Origin: Zea mays
Lineage: Eukaryota; Streptophyta; Magnoliopsida; Poales; Poaceae
DNA length: 64,000 bases
Reading direction: 5' to 3'
NCBI RefSeq assembly: GCF_902167145.1
Contig: NC_050099.1
Location: 10,244,434-10,308,433 of the forward strand
Below are positions 58,501 to 64,000 of the stretch, piece by piece (the first letter of the stretch is position 1; each line of letters opens with the position of its first letter). A model generated the notes under the pieces. It had not been told where the DNA came from. It did no database searches and saw only the letters and a list, made by a program, of their open reading frames with translations. A program made the translations under genes and the position numbers.

Positions 58501-61101
58501 AATCTAACCCCCTTAACAAAATTTCGTCCTCGAGATTCAAGAAGAGGCTAGCAAGAAAATGAGATTGGTTCATTAGTCTTTCATAGCTTCTTCTAACTCA
58601 ACTTTGACTCCGCCGGCTTGACTTGTGGATTGGTTGCTTTGACCATCAGATGCTTGGGACCGATTGATGCAATTCTTGAGGATCTCCTGGACCTGTGGGT
58701 TAGGACCCACACACGCTTTCGCTGCGCACTCTGATCTTATTGGTTGATGTTGATCGCATTGTCTTCATTGGGGTTAGCGGCTAACCCCCTTAACAGGAGC
58801 ATTGATACGTACTTGGTGAAGATGCTTTCAGTTTTGATCTTGAATGATTAAGAGAGGCTGGAGGTTGCCAACTGGACAGGTACAAGAGGAAAGGCTACAG
58901 ATAGAAAAGGTAAGCATAGATGGATTAAAGAGAGAAAAGGGAGAGCACCCAACTACCTAACTCTATGGCACTCAACTAGTAAACTGGTGTCATTGCGAAC
59001 CAAAGGCCACAACACATCAACACTCATTTCAAAGAAGCAAATCAGTCATAACATAAAGACAAACATCACGGGCACACAACAACAAACATCTCATTGCTAC
59101 ACGTTAATGTTAACTAGATGGTGGTCTTTCCTTACCATTGGGAAACTACTCCAAAGGCATCAAAAGGCAAGGGGAATGATAAGACATGTAGGATAGGGGC
59201 GTGAGCATAATAAAGGATGGAGCTAAAGCAAGGATTGTAACCGACAAGGGAGAGAATGCAACCAAGGTCAAGATAGGTAAAACACCATTCTCAAATCAAG
59301 ATGGGAAAGATGATATTTCAAACGGTAGGCATAGGATAAGCATCATGGTAAAGATCGAGGGATGACAAGGGTTAAGGTGATAACAGACAAACACACAACA
59401 AAGGATGTATTTTAGACAAGACTTGCAAGGTGTCAAGAAGGGGGGAGCAGCCAATGATGAAATAGATGAGGCATTATCCCCGAACAGGGATGGAAAAGAG
59501 GAGGCTTCGAAGGGCAGGTTCAAATTAAGCATGAAGATAAGGGTATAGATATTACAAGGGTTAAAGGTGATAACGGACAAGAATATAAGAGAGGAGGTAA
59601 ATGGGCATAGGAACAAATGATATAAGTACCATAAAGGATGGAGTTAAGACCGGTCCTGCAAATGGAAAAGGACAGGACACGTCCAAGGGTCAGATATGTA
59701 AATTGCCACTCTCAATTTGAGGTGGAAGAGAGGGGATTTTTAAGAAGCAGGAATAAAGATGAGTATCAAGGCAAGATCGATGGACGACAAGGTGAGAGTG
59801 ATAGCAAATCAAAACACAGCAAGGGATGGAATTAACACAAAACTTGTAAGGCAACAAGAAGTGAAAAGAAATCAAGGGAGAGATAGGTAACTCATAGCTC
59901 TCAAACTGGGTTGGAAGAAAGGGAAGGCTTTTAAAGGATAAGTTCAAGGTAAGCATTTAGGCAGAAGACAAAAAATATCACAAGGGTCAAAGGCGATAAC
60001 AGACAAGGGTATAAGAGAAAAGATGAAGGCATAGAAGAGCTAGTGGTACAAGTACAACCAAGAATGGGGTCACGACAAGACTTGCACATGGCAAAGATGA
60101 GGTTACGAACAAGGGTGGAATAAGTAAAACACCACTCTCGAACTGAGATGGGAGATTAGAGATTTTAGATAATAGACATAATGTAATCACAAGGTAGGAT
60201 AGAGTGATGAGAAGGGTAAAAGAGATGACAAACAAAACACAACAAAGGATAGAGTTAAAAAACTTGCAGGTGACAAAGAAGAGGATACAACCAAGGGAAA
60301 AATAGGTACAGTACAATGCTCAGATTGAGATGGAAAATAGGATATTTTAAAGGCTGGTATCAGATAAACATCAAGGTAAGATATAGAGGTGATAAGGGTA
60401 AAGGTGGTAATGATGAAAAGCATAATCATGGACAGAGTTAAGGCAATACTGATAAAGTGGAGAAAACAAGCAAGGGTAAGATAGGTAAGGTTCCAACAAA
60501 ATGGTTGAAGTAAAGAAAATTAATTACCAAGTGGAGTTACAAGGAGACAACGAGATTAGCAAGGATATGCAAAATAAAATGACCGCTCATGGATCATTAA
60601 GAAACAATGGTGGTCAAGGGCACGTTAACTGAAATGTCTTAAACAGATATTGAGATATAAAGGTAAGCACATATAAAAATAAGAGTATGCAAGATTCCAA
60701 TGGTACGGGCATACCAAGACGAAGAGAGTACAAATTGCCAAAAGATAGCGACTTAACAATAGAATAGGAAAGGGTCTCAAAAGACAAGAAGGTCATGGAC
60801 ATATAAACTGAAATGTTTAAGTAGGCAATAGAGTTTTTAGGGTTAAGTATTTGAATTAAGGGATAAGGGCATGGGAAAAAATCCAAAAGATACAGCATGT
60901 CAATACCAATGGAATAGATATATTCAAATGGTAGCAATTTAATGACAAAAGAGGAAAGAACCCCAAAAGACAAGAGGGTTATGGTCAGGGGGCATCTACA
61001 AGGATGTCGCAAGCACAAGAGTGAGATCAGATCTAGTAAATTGAGAAAAGTATAGACCATACTAGAATAAAAATACTTTTGGCAAGGGGGCATATAGGAG
61101 C
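58501..61101 (-). mobile_element. Interior 3' part of the second Tekay-like element
   Basis: Directly after the LTR, on the minus strand, is a tract (GTTAAGGGGGTTAGATT, 58501-58517) and the palindrome box around 58519-58540, proving an LTR-internal junction. A short open piece follows (58735-58574: NPQVQEILKNCINRSQ... ELEEAMKD) that I cannot assign. The rest is a purine-rich tandem array without pol motifs. Cut at 61102 by Gypsy copy 3. Confidence 0.65.
59212..60990. repeat. Diverged tandem array, units of about 180-240 bp
   Basis: The landmark 'aaaggatgg(a)gtta' and its variants occur near 59212, 59400, 59633, 59821, 60060, 60244 and 60424, spaced 188, 233, 188, 239, 184 and 180 bp. Units share 'acttgca', 'aagataggtaaaacacc.ctctcaa' and 'gataacagacaa'. 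A related pair follows (actgaaatgt at 60628 and 60807, spacing 179). The plus strand is strongly purine-rich. Not coding. Confidence 0.75.
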
Positions 61102-61704
61102 TGTTAGGGGTCTGCTTCGTCGTCGAAGGTCCTGAAAGAAGAAGCATCTTTGGAAGATCAACACAGAAGCAACGCCGAAGCTGCCACCCAGGGAGCTTCG
61201 GCATAATAACACGCCTTGAGACGAAGGGTTGCACCGACTTAAATATGCAAAGACCGATTGGCCCATGGTAATCTGTATCATGATTGTAACCGGTTATAAG
61301 GGATATAAATGTAAATTCATACAGGCTGCGCCCTGTGTCTATAAATAGGTGAACAGTACCAGTACTGTTCACGCTAACGGATTTTCACTCATGGATCACA
61401 CTTGTACCTTTGCCTTCAAGCCGAAGGTATAAATGTAATTCGATATTGTTTTTATTTATTCCTGACTATATAAAAGAAAGATATATTATGATGACATGTA
61501 ATAATTCATGTTATAATGTTTCATATGTTTCGTTTTCCATTTGTTTATGTTATAATGATGAAGGTACATCCTTCATAACCTTTGTCCGAAGAATGTTATA
61601 TCCTTAGGGAAATAATGCTTCGAAGGACGAAGGGCATTAATCATTAACCTATTTCCGTGTTGCCTTGTTCTTAAGCCGAAGCATTTGAGAACAAGTCTCC
61701 AACA
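61102..61704 (+). repeat. 5' LTR of Gypsy copy 3
   Basis: TGTTAGGGGTCTGC...CAAGTCTCCAACA, 603 bp, related to but distinct from the 584-586 bp LTRs of copies 1 and 2. TATA (CTATAAATA, about 61339-61347) followed by GTGAACAGTACC. Confidence 0.85.
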
Positions 61705-61718
61705 TTGGTGCCCACCTC
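61705..61718 (+). other. Primer binding site, copy 3
   Basis: TTGGTGCCCACCTC, directly after the LTR; one base different from copy 2. Confidence 0.6.
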
Positions 61719-61746
61719 CGGTGAACTCACTTCCACTTTTGAGCTA

Positions 61747-62486
61747 ATGGCTTCGTTCAGCAACCAAGTTGTAGCACCTCTGGCTACGAAGCTGGTGCTC
61801 CCGATAACAGGTGGTTCATGCTCAGAGCCAGCCAATAAGAAGCAGAAGAAAGAAGCGCAGAGAAGGGTGCAACATGTTGGGGTACAGGGACCCTTCATCA
61901 AGTCCAAATGGTCCCACATCCCGATTACCTTCTCCCAGGAGGACCTTCAGCTCAAGGATTACCCCCACAATGATGCTATGGTCACATCTTGTGTCATCAA
62001 GGGGTTTCTGGTCCATAATGTTCTGGTTGACACAGGCATTCAGCTAACATCATATTTGCTAAGGCCTTCAGATAAATGCAAGAGCCAGAGGATAAGATTC
62101 ATGATGCTACACACCCTCTTTGTGGATTCGGAGGAAGGCAAATTGTAGCACTCAGCAAAATCACAATGCGGTGACCTTCGACTTCGTTCATAATACAAGG
62201 ACTAAACAAATTTTTTTGATATTGTTGACATGGAGTACCCATACAATGCCATCATCGGCCGAGGGACACTCAATGCTTTTGAAGCCATACTTCATCCAGC
62301 ATACTTCTGTATGAAAATACCTTCGGAGCAAGGGCCCATTGCTATCCATGGAAGTCAAGAGGCTGCTAGAAAAGCTGAAGGAAATTGGACAGATTCAAAG
62401 GCAATCCATAATATAGACGGAGCCGAAGCCTTGAGCAGTATAGATACAAAAGAGAGAAGGCTGCTTTGGCAGATCAACCGAAGCCT
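61747..62486 (+). pseudogene. Gypsy copy 3 protease region, frameshifted
   Basis: ATG at 61747 (MASFSNQVVAPLATKLVLPI) through the short gag-like tail (NKKQKKEAQRRVQHVGVQGP) to VLVDTG, where a one-base deletion near 62036 shifts the frame. Further deletions lie at about 62150-62215. The frame returns at 62230 (MEYPYNAIIGRGTLNAFEAI). Confidence 0.8.
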
Positions 62487-64000
62487 ATGCTCCTATGTGA
62501 AGACAAAGTAGAACAAAGGGTATTGCTGGGGTCTCAACTATCTGAAGAACAAGAGAAGACTTTGCTAAGATTCTTATTCAACAATAAAGATGTCTTTGCT
62601 TGGTCCGCCAATGATCTCTGTGGTGTCAACAGAGATGTTATTGAACATTCACTCAACGTGGATCCATCCTTCAGGCTAAGAAAACAAAGGCTTCGGAAAA
62701 TGTCTGAAGACAAAGCTGAAGGTGCTCGGAACGAAGTGAAGAGACTTCTTAGTGCTGGTGTCATCAGAGAGGTGAAATACCCAGAATGGCTGGCCAACAC
62801 TGTTATGGTGAAGAAGGCCAATGGCAAATGGAAAATGTGCATCGATTTTACAGATCTTAACAAGGCTTGTCTGAAGGACGAGTTCCCATTTCCAAGAATA
62901 GACTCCCTAGTGGATGCAGCAGCTTCTTCGGAGCTCATGAGTCTACTGGATTGTTATTCTGGTTATCATCAAATATGGATGAAGAAGGAAGATGAGCCGA
63001 AGACTAGCTTCATAACCCCCAGTGGCACATATTGTTATCTTCGGATGCCTGAGGGGCTCAAGAATGCAGGAGGAAGCTTCAGCAGAATGACAGCTAAGAT
63101 CCTCCATTCTCAAATAGGCAGGAACGTACTGACCTATGTTGATGATATCATAGTGAAAAGCACGAAGCAAGAAAATCACATTGCTGATTTACAGGAGACA
63201 TTTGCTAACTTCAGGCAAGCTGTCCTGAAGTTGAATCCAGAAAAGTGTGTTTTTGCAGTAAAGAAGGGCAAGTTCCTTGGCTATCTAGTGTCAACCAAAG
63301 GAATTGAAGCCAACCCAAGTAAGATTGAGGATATTCTTAGGATGGAGCCACCAAGCACAAAGAAGGGGGCCCAACGGCTAGCAGGAAGGCTAGCATCATT
63401 AAACAGATTCATATCCAGATCAGCAGAAAAAAAATCTGCCATTCTTCGAAATACTAAAGTCATCCGAAGTCTTTCAATGGGGCCCGGCACAACAAAAGCC
63501 TTTGAAGAATTGAAGCAGTATTTGATTGATTTAACAACATTAACTCCACCTGTGCTAGGGACTCCATTGCTATTATATGTGGCAGCTTCATATTCTGCAG
63601 TGAGTGCGGCGCTGGTACAGGAGAAGCTAGATGGTCAAGTTAAAAAGCAAGCTCCAGTGTACTTTGTCTTTGAAGTTTTAAGTCTATCAAAGAAAAATTA
63701 TACGGAATTGGAGGAGGTGTTGTATGCTGTATTAATGGCCTCTAAAAAGCTTCGGCATTATTTTCAAGCATACCACATAATTGTTCCTTCGTCACAGCCT
63801 CTGAAGGACATTATGAAGAATAGAGAAGCTACTAGAAGGATTGGAAAATGGGCCATAGAGCTTAATGAATTTACCATTGACTATGTGCATAGATCCTCAA
63901 TTCAGTCCCAGGCGTTAGCAGACTTCATCACTGACTGGACGCCAGGGGCTCAGGAAGAAGAAATAAACAAAGACACCGAAGCTTGGACATTGTTCTGCGA
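62487..64000 (+). CDS. Gypsy copy 3 pol: RT and RNase H (open to window end)
   Basis: Open reading frame without a stop from ATG 62487 to the edge. RT motifs KWKMCIDFTDLNKACLKDEF, YVDDIIVKSTKQENH (sense codon where copy 2 has TAG), then the RT-linked RNase H (LLLYVAASYSAVSAALVQ, KNYTELEEVLYAVL) and the beginning of the second RNase H (EAWTLFC). A one-base insertion in the A-run at 63427-63434 is offset by a one-base deletion at 63499, so about 22 codons are read in another frame with no stop. Confidence 0.85.
   Translation, partial: MLLCEDKVEQRVLLGSQLSEEQEKTLLRFLFNNKDVFAWSANDLCGVNRDVIEHSLNVDPSFRLRKQRLRKMSEDKAEGARNEVKRLLSAGVIREVKYPEWLANTVMVKKANGKWKMCIDFTDLNKACLKDEFPFPRIDSLVDAAASSELMSLLDCYSGYHQIWMKKEDEPKTSFITPSGTYCYLRMPEGLKNAGGSFSRMTAKILHSQIGRNVLTYVDDIIVKSTKQENHIADLQETFANFRQAVLKLNPEKCVFAVKKGKFLGYLVSTKGIEANPSKIEDILRMEPPSTKKGAQRLAGRLASLNRFISRSAEKKSAILRNTKVIRSLSMGPGTTKAFEELKQYLIDLTTLTPPVLGTPLLLYVAASYSAVSAALVQEKLDGQVKKQAPVYFVFEVLSLSKKNYTELEEVLYAVLMASKKLRHYFQAYHIIVPSSQPLKDIMKNREATRRIGKWAIELNEFTIDYVHRSSIQSQALADFITDWTPGAQEEEINKDTEAWTLFC

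Larger units (their letters stand above)
61102..64000 (+). mobile_element. Tat-lineage Gypsy retrotransposon, copy 3 (5' end)
   Basis: 5' LTR (61102-61704), PBS, then protease and RT on the plus strand to the window edge. Again there is no gag between PBS and protease, exactly as in copy 2. Preceding flank GGAGC. Several frameshifts in the protease part. Confidence 0.85.

Noticed and set aside
60614..61372. 252-aa minus ORF
   Set aside because: It spans the junction between the second Tekay-like element and the LTR of Gypsy copy 3, so it is an accidental fusion without a family.

Overview
The window reads as gene-poor intergenic DNA from a grass, almost certainly maize or a close Zea relative. 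The evidence is the content: Sirevirus Copia LTRs packed with the palindrome CACCGGACTGTCCGGTG, Tekay/Prem1-like Gypsy elements with 3.3-3.7 kb LTRs, Tat-lineage Gypsy copies, and a Helitron whose termini match the maize Hel1 type (TCTCTACTAC... and ...CTAG). I see no intact host gene, no tRNA or rRNA gene and no CRISPR. The only host-gene remnants are a broken sugar-transporter fragment (54567-55087) and gene scraps inside the Helitron.

The window is a nest that can be parsed by target-site duplications (TSDs). The outermost element is an old short-LTR Gypsy on the minus strand (called G0 here). Its 5' LTR is at 54334-54566, inserted in the transporter fragment. Its gag, protease and RT lie in pieces at 54256-53120, 37679-36981, 27589-27449 and 1463-1324. 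Four elements interrupt G0: a 15.4 kb Tekay-like element (37680-53119, TSD GCTGA/GTTGA) that itself holds a solo Copia LTR (45465-47403, TSD GCTTC); an Opie/Ji-like Sirevirus (27590-36980, TSD GAAAT); a solo Copia LTR (1464-27443, TSD GGGTC); and a Tat-lineage Gypsy copy (1-1323) that runs off the left edge. The solo LTR is split by a Helitron (2799-27373). The Helitron carries tandemly duplicated MutS-homologue (MSH5-like) exons and two young insertions: a 9.35 kb Tat-lineage Gypsy (3139-12487, TSD TGACT) and a 9.1 kb LTR element with no coding capacity (14572-23705, TSD CAATG). Right of the transporter fragment lies the 3' end of a second Tekay-like element (55182-61101) with a tandem array, interrupted at 61102 by a third Tat-lineage Gypsy copy running off the right edge.

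The most interesting system is that Tat-lineage family, seen three times. Two copies show the PBS followed directly by the protease region, with no gag. Downstream of pol it carries a gene on the opposite strand with its own TATA box, two short GT-AG introns, a domain resembling the 'putative gypsy type transposon' family and a long coiled coil. Where two copies of this antisense gene can be compared (40 codons), all 17 differences are synonymous, so the antisense protein has been under purifying selection.

By hand comparison, LTR divergence follows the nesting: about 0.5% and 0.6% for the two elements in the Helitron, about 2% for the Opie-like element and about 5% (sampled) for the Tekay-like element.
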